A stretch of 64,000 nucleotides of DNA from NCBI GenBank assembly GCA_958298945.1, contig OY282609.1, forward strand, positions 41,616,954 through 41,680,953, given 5' to 3'. Numbering within the stretch: position 1 is the first letter of the stretch; each line of letters starts with the position of its first letter. Both the position numbers and the translations under genes were made by a program. The stretch is from Atherix ibis (Eukaryota > Arthropoda > Insecta > Diptera > Athericidae). The notes beneath the pieces were generated by a model. The model made no database searches and was not told the DNA's origin. It was given only the letters and a program-made list of their open reading frames with translations. Of the stretch, positions 43,778-55,749 are shown in pieces.

Positions 43778-43913
43778 TGTATTGTAGTGGATCGATGTTA
43801 GATTATAAGTTTGTTAACAAAGTTACTTGATTTTAATAAAACATTATTGAGTTATTAAAATCAAGTAACTTTGTTAACAAACTTATAATCTAACATCGAT
43901 CCACTACAATACA
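43778..43913. repeat. 62-bp perfect inverted repeat
   Basis: Arms 43778-43839 and 43852-43913 are exact reverse complements by eye (tgtattgtagtggatcgatg... to ...gattttaataa), loop 12 nt. It lies directly upstream of the jockey-like RT fragment. Confidence 0.92.
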
Positions 43914-43919
43914 CTATAT

Positions 43920-44440
43920 AACGTTCGAACAACAAATTTCCCAATCGTCTGGAAATTTTCGATTATAAAAGTGATCCCTAACCCCAATAAACGAAATAAC
44001 TGTCCCAATTCCTATAGATCAATAAATCGTTTCGAATACTCCACTACCCAGCAGTATCAACTAGTTATCGATTCCATTACACCCTCTTTAGAAGGAAACG
44101 AGTTCTGTTCCGATGTATTTTTTGATAAAAGTTAAGTTTTGACGGAGTTTGGCGCCCAGACTTATTCTGGAAATCAGGACAATTCTTCCTTCTATCTATT
44201 TCCTACTATTAATATTATTCCTTTCTTACCAATACTTTCAAGTGAACGAATGCAACGAACTCTCCAATATCTCTCTGATATTTGCTGCTATTCTACAGGA
44301 AAGTATACTTGAACTCATCCTTTACAACATTTATATATACGATATACCAATCTCTCCCAATACCTTCTTGCTATCCAACAAAAATCCTCAATATCTTGTA
44401 AAATTCTCCAAATCCAATCTTATTACAATATTTTAGTTGT
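43920..44440 (+). pseudogene. Jockey-like RT fragment
   Basis: Plus strand: NFPIVWKFSIIKVIPNPNKR, then SYRSIN, VIDSITPSLEGNEFCSDVFF-like text (the block before the first catalytic Asp), then FDGVW, QYFQVNECNELSNIS and LILYNIYIYDIPISPNTFL. These are RT blocks 2-5 of jockey elements (vP..Wk.a.ii.i.KpgK; SYRPIS; FDrVWh; QGSvlgP.LyniytaDiP). The SYRPIS-like block is degraded, the VPQGS block reads ILQES, and the FADD block is missing. The frame is 43920-44440 with at least two shifts. Confidence 0.75.
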
Positions 44441-45048
44441 ATTGTAGATATCCGTAATTTTTTTTCCGAAAATTAAAAGCAATTTTTTCTAGATTACTTT
44501 ATTGGCTTATCCATAAGATAGTAAATGATTCAGCTTTACTATAAGTGCTTGGAATTCAGCTGGCGGTACTGTTCTCTAACAGCTAAATAATGTGGGTGCC
44601 GCTTGTTTTCTTTTTAAAGAATGTATTACATGCGGATCTAAATACTCCGCTTTTGATCGGAAACTGCTGCCTGTTTATTCGAGCATAAAATATTTTTGAT
44701 ACCTCATTAAAGGCCAATAATTTTTTATTTTTACAGATCATAAGTCACTTATTCTTGCAACCGAATCAAAAACAAAAATAGGTGCACGGTAAGTAAGACA
44801 TTTGGGTTTACATTTCTCATACCGTAGTTGCTGAGTATTTTTCACGGCCTTCACAATCAGTGGTTTCATCCACTATAAATTTATTTCTGGATATGGAAAC
44901 TTCAGCAAAATTTCAAAATTTCAAAATACCGATCAGTATCTACTCTCTAATACGCTGCTTAATAATTCAACATACCAGCTGGAAAATATATAATTTCTGA
45001 GTATGAACTTGTATCGAACTTCGATATGAAAGAACCAATCGTACGTTT
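44441..45048. other. Possible further decay of the RT; nothing certain
   Basis: Sits between the jockey RT fragment and an integrase fragment. Short frames, no sure motif. Confidence 0.4.
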
Positions 45049-45680
45049 GTGTATTTTCACAACCTTCATAATTTATTTCATCCTAGCATTCGGTCAACTC
45101 GATATTTCTGTCCTAATATAATCAAGGACATAATCCTCTGGGCAATATATGATATTCCTTGTCAGAAGTCAAAAGTCCAGCGTTATGCCAAATCCGAAAT
45201 CGAAAAATTAGATATACTATTAGAGCGTTCTGAATACATTCATTTAGAAATAGTTGGATCACTTTCGCCACCTAGTAAATTTTCTTACATGTTGACACTG
45301 GTCAGAAGCTTATAAATTATATTACGACATTTAGCGTTCCACTTCGTATCACAACGTACTCAATTTCAATCAAAATTAATTCAAAAACTTTCTAAACCTA
45401 TCATTACCGGGATAATAGCATGGTGGAGAGATTTCATCGGCAACTCATTGCTTCACTTAAAGCTAGATGTAATTCTGTTGATTGGAGTCTCAAGTTTCCT
45501 ATTGTCTTCCACGGTATACGACCAAAAACTAAGATATCCTGGAGAAATTTTTGTAGGCAACCCAAATTCGGAACATACCGATTGTGATATATTAACAGAA
45601 AAACTGCGAGCTACAATGCAGAATTTGGTCCCGAAAGATATATGGGGTACGAGCGGACCCGCATATCTAAGCTAGGCTAG
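45049..45680 (+). pseudogene. CsRn1-like gypsy integrase fragment
   Basis: Plus strand: FCPNIIKDIILWAIYDIPCQ then KSKVQRYAKSEIEK (zinc-finger end and linker), EYIHLEIVGSLSPPSKFSYM (core start; the usual DLVGPLPPS has Glu for the catalytic Asp), QRTQFQSKL, then LRYPGEIFVGNP and LTEKLRATMQNLVP (C-terminal block LRLPGEF...). At least two frame changes. The third acidic residue was not found. Confidence 0.75.
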
Positions 45681-46107
45681 CGGTGCTTAGAAGTTTATAA
45701 GGTTCCTTACCATAGCTCAATGAGCGGAGTACAAACCGAAGTACTTTTAAAATAAAAATCGGTACCACGGGAATCGGGGTGCCCCATGGTGTTACAAAAC
45801 ACTGTGCTTGATAACGGTAAGGCACCTTAGGTACCACATTGATGCCTGTGGGTAATACTTCATTGCGAGTACGGTCTTCGAACTGCTGGTAGAAGATACT
45901 GGAAATTAATTCGGGCGCTGTCATTGCTAATGATAGCAGAGGTTTAGATAGACCATGCAGAAACGATTGGTATAATCAGCTTGTAACTGGTTGCTTACTG
46001 TTATTTCCTAATAAGGTTTGGGAATAACAATCCCTATGATAGTAGGCATGGTATTATTTTTTAAGATAGGTATACTACGTAAAACGATAGTGCATACTGT
46101 AGGACGA
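45681..46107. other. Unassigned, less AT-rich segment
   Basis: About 45700-45990 has visibly more G and C than its surroundings. The only long frame is 45924-45667 minus (85 codons), with no family recognised. It could be the 3' untranslated part of the gypsy element to its left. Confidence 0.4.
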
Positions 46108-46620
46108 TGATGTAGCAGACATGATCAATGTACTGATAATAAATTTTACTGTTCATGTTCACTACCTAGAAAAACATTATTGTGTAATTGTTTATTAGTA
46201 TTTTTATCATCAAATAGAATAATAAATTAAAAATTAATAGCTGATACCATTACATGTACGGTAAAAATGCGGTTGATTTGAAATATATCTCACAAAGTTA
46301 ATATGCATTAAAAATTTATTAAATGTTCATGAAAATTTAGCCGCAGTTGTTTTAAATTGGATGGTGTAATGTAATATTTTAAAATGTTTTCTCAAATTTA
46401 GATAGCAAAATATTGATTAAATCTAGTAGAACATTGATAAAATACGGTAAAACTATAATTAGGTTATAAGAAAATTATGTTTTTCTCTATTTTTTTATTA
46501 AAAATATATATTGAAATGAACTTTATATAATCGATATTTAATTAAAGGTCCCTCCGCTTTATGGATATCTGGTCTAATATTAGTACATCAATCTATTGAT
46601 GTGGTAACAGAGGATTGTTG
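46108..46620 (+). repeat. Possible LTR of the CsRn1-like element
   Basis: Starts tgtagcagacatgatcaatg, a word also at 35738. Its right part (about 46490-46620, ataatcgatatttaattaaaggtccct ... gtggtaacagagg) recurs diverged at 56290-56380. Position after an integrase fragment suits a 3' LTR; the ends are not proven. Confidence 0.4.
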
Positions 46621-47118
46621 CCAAGGATTTTTGGCCAAGGACTGCCTTTGGATTTTTGCCTCATTATCTTTATGCTGGTGTTTGTTCATTATCTTTCCCC
46701 TCCCATGTAAATAATAACTACCCTTACATATTTCCATTTTCCCCTGCATATTTAGCCATGACTTTTTCTCGTTATATTGGGTGTGAAAGTATGTCTTTAT
46801 ACTTAACTTCTAACCTCAACACATTCTTCGCATAAAGCTAGCATCAAGCATGCCAAGTAAAGAAAGGTATTCTCTGAGTATGTCGTAACTGACCATGCTC
46901 CTGTTGAATTTCACATTTATAAAATTCCCAATTTTTATTATATATTTCCCCTTTTCTATCCAATTTTGTTTCATTAAATTTTTTTATTGCTTCGAAATTT
47001 CATATATTAAAACCCGGACACTCAAATTTTGTTGTTTTCAATAATAAAATAAATGTATTTTAATCATTGGTGTCCATAAGCGCTGTCAACTACCTTGTGC
47101 CAAGTAAGGCATTTTTTA
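46621..47118. other. No gene recognised
   Basis: Pyrimidine-rich patches (about 46690-46760); no frame of note. Confidence 0.5.
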
Positions 47119-47121
47119 TTA

Positions 47122-47153
<32 letters not shown>
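47119..47153. repeat. TA microsatellite
   Basis: About 35 bp of mostly alternating TA, the insertion site of the mariner that follows. Confidence 0.85.
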
Positions 47154-48234
47154 GCAGGTATATACGCTTAAATCCGCTGTTTAGTCATAGATGTCGTGAG
47201 TGAGAGTATTAAGCTACCATGGGCACGCCATACTTTTTTTTATGAGTTTGACACCTGTCAACATTAATCAGTGCATATTGTCAGCAATTTCGTACAACAA
47301 CATACATTTTTCCTTTGGTAATCATACCTAGTTTTGTGCCAGAAAAAGAGCATATGCGGGAAGTTCTGCTTTTCTGCTTCAATTTGAAGAAATCGGCTGC
47401 CGGCGGAATTTGTTTTCATTGGTTCAAAGACAGTAATTTTGATTTGTGGGACAATAAGCGTGAAAATCGGCCTAGGATGGTTGAGGACCATCAGTTGCAG
47501 GCTCTTTTGGACGAATACAATACCCAATCGCAAAAAATGCTCGCGGAGCAATTGGATGTTACTCAACCAGCCATTTCCATGCGTCTGCGTGCCATGAAGA
47601 AGGTTGAAAAGATCGGAAAATGGGTGCCGAATGAATTGAACGATATTCGGAGCGACGCTAAAACACATGCGAAATCTTACTCGCCAGACAAAAAAGAAAG
47701 TCATTCCTGAATCGGATTGTGACAGGGAATGAAAAGTGAATATATTTCGAGAATTCTAAATCCAAAAAATTGTAGGTTAATCCCGGCCAGCCATCAACAT
47801 CTTCTCCAAGACCAAATCGCTTTTTTTTCGACGGAAAACGATGCTGTGCGTTTGGGGGGATCGGCAGTGTATCGTCTACTATGAGATATTAAAACCTAGT
47901 AAAACTGTCAATGCCCACTGCTACCACCAATAACTAATCAAATTGTACCGTGCTGTGCATGAAAAAAGAACGGATTATCAACAAAGACATGACAAGCTGA
48001 TTTTCCTCCACGACAACGCACCATCGTACACGTCAAAAATGATCCGAAACTACTTGGAGACACTCAACTGGGAGGTGCTACCCTACCCCGCTTAGTATCC
48101 ACAAATTGCCCGAAAGACGGAAAAAATGTGAAGCTAGCAAGAGCAAGTACTTTGAATAAATTTGTTTTTGTTTTCTATGATAAAACATGTGTTTTTTTGA
48201 CTAAAAATGAGCGGATGTAAGCTTATACACCTGG
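47154..48234 (+). mobile_element. Mos1-like mariner (mauritiana-type), defective
   Basis: 1081 bp between TA (47152-47153) and TA (48235-48236). Terminal repeats: gcaggtatatacgcttaaat at the left and, reversed, ccaggtgtataagcttacat at the right. Full mauritiana-type elements are about 1.29 kb, so roughly 200 bp are lost. Confidence 0.85.
47324..48160 (+). pseudogene. Mos1-like mariner transposase, broken
   Basis: The frame from 47315 reads PSFVPEKEHMREVLLFCFNL, then helix-turn-helix parts LQALLDEYNTQSQKMLAEQL, DVTQPAISMRLRAMKKVEKI and KWVPNEL. The position of the start codon has ATA (47324-47326). Part of the N-terminal domain between the Leu-Lys-Lys helix and HWFKDSNFD is deleted. The frame ends at 47710. 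Later, in other frames, the catalytic block HDNAPSHTSKMIRNYLETLN with NWEVLPYPA lies near 48010-48090. The third catalytic Asp region is deleted, and CEASKSKYFE ends the protein. Confidence 0.85.
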
Positions 48235-49480
48235 TACGTGACCATATGCCTAAAAAGCAATAGGACCCCGTTCCCCTTAATTAATTTTTTTATATATGTA
48301 TAAGAATTTTTTGCTTTTTATAACTATTATGATCTTCTACTTTTAAGATTTTATTGTTTTTATGACTATTATGAACTTTATATGTGTATACACATGTGTA
48401 TACGAATTTTTTTTGCTTTTTATGATCTTCTACTTGGTTTGTGTCTCTGACCTTGACATTAAATAACTAACCAAAATAAAGTCACAACTTCAATAATATC
48501 GAATTCATATTTTTTACTTTCTTTTGAATTATAATAACATGATACGAAGGAATTTTTCTTTCTTCTCCGTAACGTAGTAGCCATGTCTTTTTAAAACCCG
48601 TACTTGCGAGTTATTTTTTGCGCTGTATGATTTTTATAATTTTATTTTGATGCTGGAACCATCTATCACTCCTTGTAAATACGTGTTACATCTCGAATGC
48701 CTAGCTCGATGATTGCCTAAAAATTGTACTTATCTTATCTGCCGAGTACTAAACCTCGATAATCCAGTACCCATCATCGGAGTAAACAAACTCCTCAACC
48801 ACCAAATATGCCAGTGCCACTAATGATGATGCTCAGTGGATAGACTAATCATTGTTTCCATACCAAATTTATATTTCCAAACCTACTATTAATAATAATA
48901 ATTCTAATTCCAACCGACTAATGACCATTATCAATACCGCGTTTTACTTCTGTACGAACTTACCTTCACTCACACATATCATTTTTATCCCTAGTAATGA
49001 AAAATCCAGAGCATTACTCTAATTCTAATAAAGGTAATCAATTCCTACCTGCAGCGTCAACTAAACTTTCAAAGAAATCAAGAATGCCTAGAGAGACGTA
49101 GATTTGTTAGCCCTATAAAAGGCTGGAAAATCCAAAATAATGGGAACAATATAGAATGAATATAGAAAAATTCATATTCAGAATCAAGATACTTACAAAT
49201 AATTCATCAGAGAGTCTTTTCGATTTGATGGTTAAAAATCTCTACCTATTACTAAGTGAGATGGAAGATTCTTTAAGAATAGATCTCAGAGTACCTGACA
49301 GATTCAGTACAATTGCGAAACATACAAAAATTTTGAATTTTGCGGTTGCTTCCGCTCTTAAAACTAATACATTCAAGTAAACACACAAATTTTTCTAGAC
49401 CAAAGATGCTTAAGTAGCTTATAAAAATGTAAAAGATAAATAAACATCTTCTCCAGTTTTACGAGCCGATTTTACTCAGC
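48235..49480. other. No sure gene; short gag-like frame
   Basis: 49156-49380 (74 codons) includes LRIDLRVPDRFSTIAKHTKI, faintly like a retroelement Gag helix stretch, but too short to call. The rest is AT-rich. Confidence 0.35.
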
Positions 49481-49499
49481 CTTTAATTATTCAATGTAA

Positions 49500-49720
49500 T
49501 GCGAATGGCATTTGGAGTATACTTCCGCAGGTGAATGACGAGTATTTCTGTAAGAAAATAAACCATGGGTAGTGATTCTAAAAAATTCGCATACCGCAAA
49601 TTGTGGGAACCGTAAATATACGAACGATAAGAGCTTGAAGTGCACAAAATGCATACCTTTAGTCTGAGTAAAAGCAGACTGAAGAAATTCAGTCGTTATC
49701 AATTTTCCCATAGCATACAC
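49500..49720 (-). repeat. Dispersed repeat, copy A
   Basis: Minus-strand translation HFKLLSFVYLRFPQFAVCEF parallels HFKQLSLTGYSRFPQFEECE at 51940-52200. DNA words such as cgcaaattgtgggaaccg and gcttgaagtgcac are shared. Family not recognised. Confidence 0.6.
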
Positions 49721-50700
49721 GTAGTCGCATCATTTACGAAACAGATAGAAGGAATATATTCTTCATACTAAATCATATTTCATGTGTGGGCATAGTAATA
49801 CTTCATTTATAATCATCAACATGTGTATTAACAGTAATGATAGTAAATACTCGTATAATAGTTGTTATCAGCCAGTCAATAATAGTAAATAAATAAACAT
49901 GTACGTTTAAGTAAATATATATACATGTTTGAATAAGTCAGTTATTACTACAATACATTCCACCGGTACAAAGAGACAAAATAATTTTGTTTGGACCTAC
50001 AAAAACGAAATTATTTTCGACATTAGATCGCAGTTAAATATGAAGATGTGGTCCTCTACTTACCCATTGTTTGTACAATTGTTGATTACAATCAATTGTT
50101 AATATTTTTATCAAAATCTCACAAAATTTTTGTTTTGTATTATCCTATTTATATATTTATTGAATATACAATTTATTATTTGTTATTTATATATAGAAAA
50201 GTATTATATAAAATATTTATTATATTTATCATCTTATTTCTAAACTTATTCGCTATTGTACATTTTTCGTTCTAAAAATTCTGTTTTCATTTTTCATAAT
50301 ACTTACGTTATATTATAATTGATTAATAATATTATGAGTTTGTATTTTTTTATTTATATTGTAATATTTTCTTTACAGAAAGATTACTTAATTTAGGTTA
50401 TATTATTTTTTTGAACGTATGTGTATTTTGTTAATATTTATGTATTGTATTGTATATTTACCATATTCAATATATTTTCATATTTTTACTTTAATATTTT
50501 GTTGTTTCTTATATTTAACAAATTCAGTTCATTTATATTAATATCTTTAATAAAATTTATGTTTTATTTATTCTTAACTTTTAATATTGTAAAAAAAAAT
50601 AATTATTATAAAACAGTTATCTTCTATCATTTAGTTTTGTTTAAGTTTCTATTTTAGTTTTAATGTTTATTATATTATTTTATCTGTCTTTAAATTCTTA
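49721..50700. other. Very AT-rich stretch; nothing recognised
   Basis: Frames at 50048-50275 and 50421-50657 are Ile/Phe/Tyr-rich and look like chance reads in AT-rich DNA. Confidence 0.5.
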
Positions 50701-50947
50701 TTATGGACGGTTCTCAACTTGTATTTGACTTTGATTATTGAGTTGATGTCATAACGTTTTTCTATTTCATAAGAGTCTTAATATGGACTCTCGTTTTTCT
50801 TACGGTTTCGGAATTTAAGGTAGACAAGCTACGAGTATACAGTTTTTGGCATAAAGAATTCATATTTTGATATGTCTGTTCTTTTTGTCTTAATTTCTCC
50901 TGGATAAGTCATTCTTTCGCTATTACTAATGCTCTCTTTAACTTAAT

Positions 50948-51400
50948 TTATAATTCTTTGGCATAGTTATTTATCAATGGCATCGATGTTACTTTCCCAA
51001 ATACTAATTCAAAAGGCATATATTTTATTTCAGTATAAAAAATGTTGTTGTGTGCAAAAACGCGATATGGTATTTGCTCTTTCCAATTGTCGTCTTTTAT
51101 TAATGACAATAGATATTCATTTAGTGTTCTATGATTTATTTCTATAGAATTTAAAGTTTCACGGCGGAATGGTATTGACATTATGTATTCTATTTTTAGT
51201 ATTTTGCATTGATTCTGTTTTGAATATTCTGAAGTATCCGATTTTTCTTCTATAGATTTCGCTATGGCATAGGTTTCTTTAGATTTCATGGACAATGATT
51301 CAATATATTTGATGAGTTTGCATTCAATAGATAGGATATATCTATATACTTGCGAATATGTCAAAGTTACTGTTTGGATGTTCGGTTGTAACCAACGACT
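50948..51400 (-). pseudogene. Ty3/Gypsy integrase core fragment (17.6/gypsy-like)
   Basis: Minus strand frame: KSKETYAIAKSIEEKSDTSE, then CKILKIEYIMSIPFRRETLN, SIEINHRTLNEYLLSLIKDD, NWKEQIPYRVFAHNN and YMPFELVFGKVTSMP. This matches the part of insect gypsy integrases from the second catalytic Asp (SDqG.eF; here SDTSEY) through the Glu (SIERsHRtL) to the YTPFELVFG block. Truncated on both sides. It is open for 138 codons. Confidence 0.8.
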
Positions 51401-51519
51401 CTTTTACCGAAACTATTTTATATTTCGAACAGTTCCCGCAATTGGCAATATATATTTTTACCATTCTGTTCATATTTTTCCATATGTATTATTGTTTTAA
51501 TTTGAATGATGTTTTAAAT

Positions 51520-51930
51520 TAACCTTTCAATTTCTACTTCGTCCATTATTTGTATTGGCAGTTTATGTACTAGCACTATACTTAAATTATCTTTTTGCTC
51601 TAATAATTTTTTCAAAAATATTTTGGGCCGAAAATTCGTAGTCTGTCACCCATCTTAACATTGTTGATATTGGCAATACTTCTACTCATATTTATTGCTT
51701 TAATTTTATTCAAATAATCCAGATTGAGGTTGACTATTAAGGTATTAAAGCCTTAACGATTGATTATTAAAAATTGTAAAAGATGGGCTCTAATAATGAG
51801 CCAATAAAAATAAGGCCACCTTACTTGGCATTTCAAAATAATACAAACCAAATATTGACAAATTAGTTACTTTATTATAATGATAACCAAAAGAGAATTA
51901 ATTCAGTTCTCTAAATCTGGAGTATTTATA
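51520..51930. other. No gene recognised
   Basis: AT-rich, possibly older gypsy pol in broken frames. Confidence 0.35.
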
Positions 51931-51939
51931 TAAAATCTT

Positions 51940-52200
51940 AATTCTACATAGTGAATGAATGTCCATAGGCAGAAGTATATAGCGATGCACTTCTGTAAAA
52001 AAAATAAACCATAGCAAATAATTTTAAGAAATTCGCATTCCTCAAATTGTGGGAATCGAGAATATCCTGTGAGTGATAATTGCTTGAAGTGTACTATTTT
52101 TAGAAAAATGATATTACGGAACTCTTTAATTAGGTTAGTAAGAATAAAGTCAAGCCGACTCAATTTAACATAGCACGCGTGTACTTCGCCATATCAGAAT
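51940..52200 (-). repeat. Dispersed repeat, copy B
   Basis: Partner of 49500-49720. Its left part (aaagagttccgtaatatcattttt on the minus strand, near 52120) also matches the segment at 4570-4600 of the tandem units. Confidence 0.6.
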
Positions 52201-53489
52201 ACAGAAGGAATGTGTTATGATAGCATTATCGATGACGTTGATGATTTGGTTGTTTCCAAAGATGTAGCGTTCAAATAAGCAAGGCTACATATGGAACCTT
52301 TGTCCAGTATGTTACCTCGGTAGCACTACTGCCAGAATATGCCATAATCTGCAGACGCTTCGTCGAATCAACGGCAAAACCAATCGTATAATCATACGAT
52401 AAAATTCAAGCAGTCGGCGTTATTTTTTGAGAGTTCAATTGGTAGTGTTGAACGCTTCGGTTGATTGGAAAGAATCGTCATCGGCGCATGTTCAACTTTT
52501 AAATAAACAATTTAAACTAAACCATTTAATTAAATACGAAAAATTCAAAAAATATAATGTAAAACAAGCACAAATAACCACACTATAATAATAATGTATT
52601 AAGTATTGATAAAAATAAATAAGTTTTGGTTTACTATTTAGTGCGATAGTAATTTTCATTTAAACAAAAGGACACCAAAATGGAAACATGTTTTTTTTAA
52701 GTATTTACTCTTAAAAAAAACAATATTAAAATTGAATTGGGAAAAAAAAATTTTGCAGTGAAAAAAAAATTTAAAAATAATTATTTTTAAATTATTATTC
52801 TTATCTGTAAAGATAATTTACTTGAGTTTTAATTATTTTTTGTCAATATTAGAAGAAAGAAATTTTCAAAATCATTAAGTGATTAGTATCAATAGATATT
52901 AGAAAGAAAATTACCAATAATAAAATAGTTTAATAAACTTTTATTTATTTTAAAAGAAAGTAAAAGGTATTTTCCCTTTCACTTTTAATTTACAATAATT
53001 TGCATATTGTTTGTTAGTGTTAATTTTTTTAATCTCCAATCTAACTCCACCAGATTTTTTATGTGATACGCTATTGTATAATATTTATCATTTCAAAAAA
53101 AATTATTAAAACAAATTTCATAAAATAAAATATTAAAACTTTATTTGTATATTAATAAATTAGACCAAAGAATACAAGAGAGAAAACTTTTTTAAATAGA
53201 GGAACAAATTTTGTAGTGACTTTTGTTTATAAATATAATTTAGAAGAGAAAAATAGAATTACAAAATGTGAATTTAAAATTCCGAACTAAAACCCATAAA
53301 CAAATTGCAAGACATAAAACAAGACATTAAACTTAATTTGAATATATTATTATTGGTCCCAAATTGCAGCAAATATGTAAGAATACATTTTAGATTGTGA
53401 TATATATCAAATTCAAAGCTCTTCGTCCTTCTACTTATGAAACAGTGTGTGTACCTTTATATGGTTATTTTAATTATTTGAGACAATTT
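52201..53489. other. No gene recognised; extremely AT-rich
   Basis: 52500-53390 is nearly all A and T with A-runs. 52230-52500 is of mixed composition without a known motif. Confidence 0.5.
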
Positions 53490-53700
53490 CTCCAAATTCG
53501 ACATTTTAAACTTTTTGAAAAAGGCAACCACTTCGCAAATTGTCCAACCTTTGAAAATGGAGTTATTTCACATCTTTGGTGTAGCTGAGACCACAGTTAT
53601 AGATAATGGAGTTGAAATCTTTTTCAACAAGTTCAAAGATCTCTTATTGAAATATGGAGTTGGATACATTAAAACAGCACTTTATGTACCATAAGCTCAT
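53490..53700 (+). pseudogene. Ty3/Gypsy integrase core scrap
   Basis: TSQIVQPLKMELFHIFGVAE then TTVIDNGVEIFFNKFKDLLL and KYGVGYIKTALYVP match ..l...vF..fGvPe.ivtDNG.qF.s..F...l..ygi.h..Ta.Y.P, including the second catalytic Asp (IDNG). It ends there and abuts an opposite-strand element. Confidence 0.65.
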
Positions 53701-53719
53701 GCGTCTTTTGTAGTTCGCC

Positions 53720-54430
53720 ATGTACGAATACTTTTTGGTTGCCGTACCATGTTGGTATCAATTCTTCGATGGCATTTTTCCATTTATTTGATTTATATTC
53801 ATCGAAAAATTCTCCCAAAAAATTTTAATGACGTTCCGTAAACTAGTTCTGCTATCATTGCCCCAATGTCGTCTTTGTTGAACGAAGTCAATTTAATATT
53901 TTGGGCAAATGCACTGTCCGATTTTCGGTGTTATTGCACATGACTGCAGACTTAAGCCTTTGATGTCATCATTCTATGAAATCGTTTGACTGCAGATAAT
54001 AAGCGGCAGTTGTTAAATATTGCATGGGAAGCATTCGCGTAAAATCTTTAAATACTGTCGACTCGAATTGGCGGCCCTGGTGCGATGTCATGTTTTCAGA
54101 GCCCCGAATTTCGATCCAGCCAGATTAAAGTTCTGGTAACGGTCGGCGTATTTTAATCCTGAATTGGTAGTGGTTCCGGCTAACGAGTAAATCTATCGAC
54201 TATATATAGACAGTAGACATTACAGTTACTCGGTAGAAATGGTTCAATCAAATCCATGTGAATATGTGCGAATGTTTTGGTTATTTGCTCAAATTTGGAA
54301 AGCGGTGAGTATGTTTGTCTTTGAATGTTGGCGCGTTGAGATTTCAAGCAATTTCGAACATACAAGCGATGTCTCTTAGCATACCAGGCCAAATAAATCT
54401 TTTTGATATCATTTTGGCCGTACAACTTAT
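53720..54430 (-). pseudogene. CsRn1-like gypsy integrase
   Basis: Minus strand: KSQRANIQRQTYSPLSKFEQ then FAHIHMDLIEPFLPSNCNVY and IVDRFTR (core start with catalytic Asp in HMDL), VKRFHRMM (usually VERFHRqlK, so the catalytic Glu is Lys here), then IGAMIAELVYGTSLKFFGRI (the AELVYGt.LrlPGEf block). Several frameshifts and deletions, including the second-Asp block. Confidence 0.8.
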
Positions 54431-54789
54431 TCTGAGATGTATTAAATCATGTAACGTTTTCGCTAATTGTTTGCGATATTTTTTTTATTCGTCTACATAA
54501 AGGGAAGATTTCATATTTTTTTTAGAGATCAAGTTTGCATTTCTCGGATGCATTTCTACCTTCTTCCGTCCAATTTATAGGTGTACGCTCATTTGTCTAG
54601 CTTCCAGAAATCATTTTAAACAATATGCATGTAGTAGAAATTTTCGGTAGAAGTTCAAAGTTGCCAAAAAACATTTTAATTATTTTACGATGGTTGGTAA
54701 CCGAAATGTAAAAGTTGACACTTGATGTCAAAGAAATTGAATCTCTCATTTCCCAAACTTATATTTTGCCACGTTTATTGATAATTTGT

Positions 54790-55140
54790 ATTTTTTCAGT
54801 GATCGAAAATGTATTCGTAAGCATTCACGATATTCCTCCGGTGTCGAGGATGCAATGCACCAGGCATGGATGTATGCGAACGAGAAATCGAGGCCGCAGC
54901 AAACTTTTGTGAATTAAAATTGTGGAAAGTTTGCGAAGCATTATATGCTCCAAATCTTAGATTTTGATGAAAAGCTTTTTGCAAGTCGATCTTTGAAAAA
55001 AAACCTTGCAAATTATTAACAAAATCGGCCAAGAATGGAATCTGATAGTGATCTGGAACAGTGATCGTATTTAGAGCGTGATAGCCATGAACCATCGGAT
55101 TTTCTTACCATATGCAATGGGGTTGCCCAGAAACTGCTTG
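54790..55140 (-). pseudogene. CsRn1-like gypsy RT, catalytic core deleted
   Basis: Minus strand: ATPLHMVRKSDGSW (fingers), YHALNTITVPDHYQIPFLAD, FVNNLQGFFSKIDLQKAFHQ (first catalytic Asp region), then a jump to LRFGAYNASQTFHNF (PFGLrNA.QTFqrf). The YIDD motif is absent, and a later HPRHRRNIVNAYEYIF corresponds to the helix after it. Confidence 0.8.
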
Positions 55141-55192
55141 ATGAGCGATAAATTTCCGCCTTAATAAATATTTTGAATTCTTTTTGTGCGTC

Positions 55193-55250
55193 GACAAGCA
55201 GTATTTACTCGACCATGACCCCAATCATTGTCGAGTAAATACTGCTTGTC
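55193..55250. repeat. 21-bp perfect inverted repeat
   Basis: Arms 55193-55213 and 55230-55250 (gacaagcagtatttactcga plus one base), loop 16 nt. Lies within the gypsy remnant between protease and RT. Confidence 0.9.
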
Positions 55251-55339
55251 CACTCGTAATTCTATAATGTACCATCATGGAAGTTGTTAAGGTAATCTCG
55301 ATATTTTCTTAAATTCGCTGAGATATTCAATTCAAACAT

Positions 55340-55620
55340 TTTTAATTAAGTTTGACGCGATTCCAGTGGGCGTTATAAAATCTGCACCTATTGGCGTTGT
55401 TACGTTGGCGATAATGAAAATTCAAAGGAACTCTCTTCGTAGACTGAAGTTGTCTATCAGTCATCTCGCCGTGAATTTTTATTTCAGTGTTATTTGCTGT
55501 AAACAATATCATTATCGTTAGTTTGCAAATTCCCGGGGTTTCGATTGAAACGAATGACCGATACATCGGCACCGGTATCGATCAAGTAGTTGATGTTCGT
55601 ACTGTTATCATTAATTTTCA
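55340..55620 (-). pseudogene. CsRn1-like gypsy aspartic protease with intact DTGAD
   Basis: Minus strand: YLIDTGADVSVIRFNRNPGN, followed after a frameshift by LFTANNTEIKIHGEM. The pattern equals that of the array protease (YLIDIDADVLVIP...ALNNTQIRIYG), so both descend from one family. The second half is degraded. Confidence 0.8.
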
Positions 55621-55636
55621 ATTGGGTGATCGAGAA

Positions 55637-55748
55637 CTTGGGTAGTTTACTGGCCGCCAGGCTATATGTCTCACTTAGTTAGAGATACTTGGGTAGTTTA
55701 CTGGTTTAAGTTCCGGCACAGGCTATATGTCTCACTTAGTTAGAGATA
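55637..55748 (+). repeat. Local tandem duplication (51 and 61 bp)
   Basis: cttgggtagtttactgg ... aggctatatgtctcacttag ... agagata occurs at 55637-55687 and, with a 10-bp insert, 55688-55748. Confidence 0.9.
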
Positions 55749-55749
55749 A

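Noticed and set aside
45667..45924. 85-codon minus-strand frame as a gene
   Set aside because: No family recognised and no start context; kept only as an unassigned segment.
49156..49380. Gag protein
   Set aside because: Only 74 codons with a faint resemblance; too little to call.
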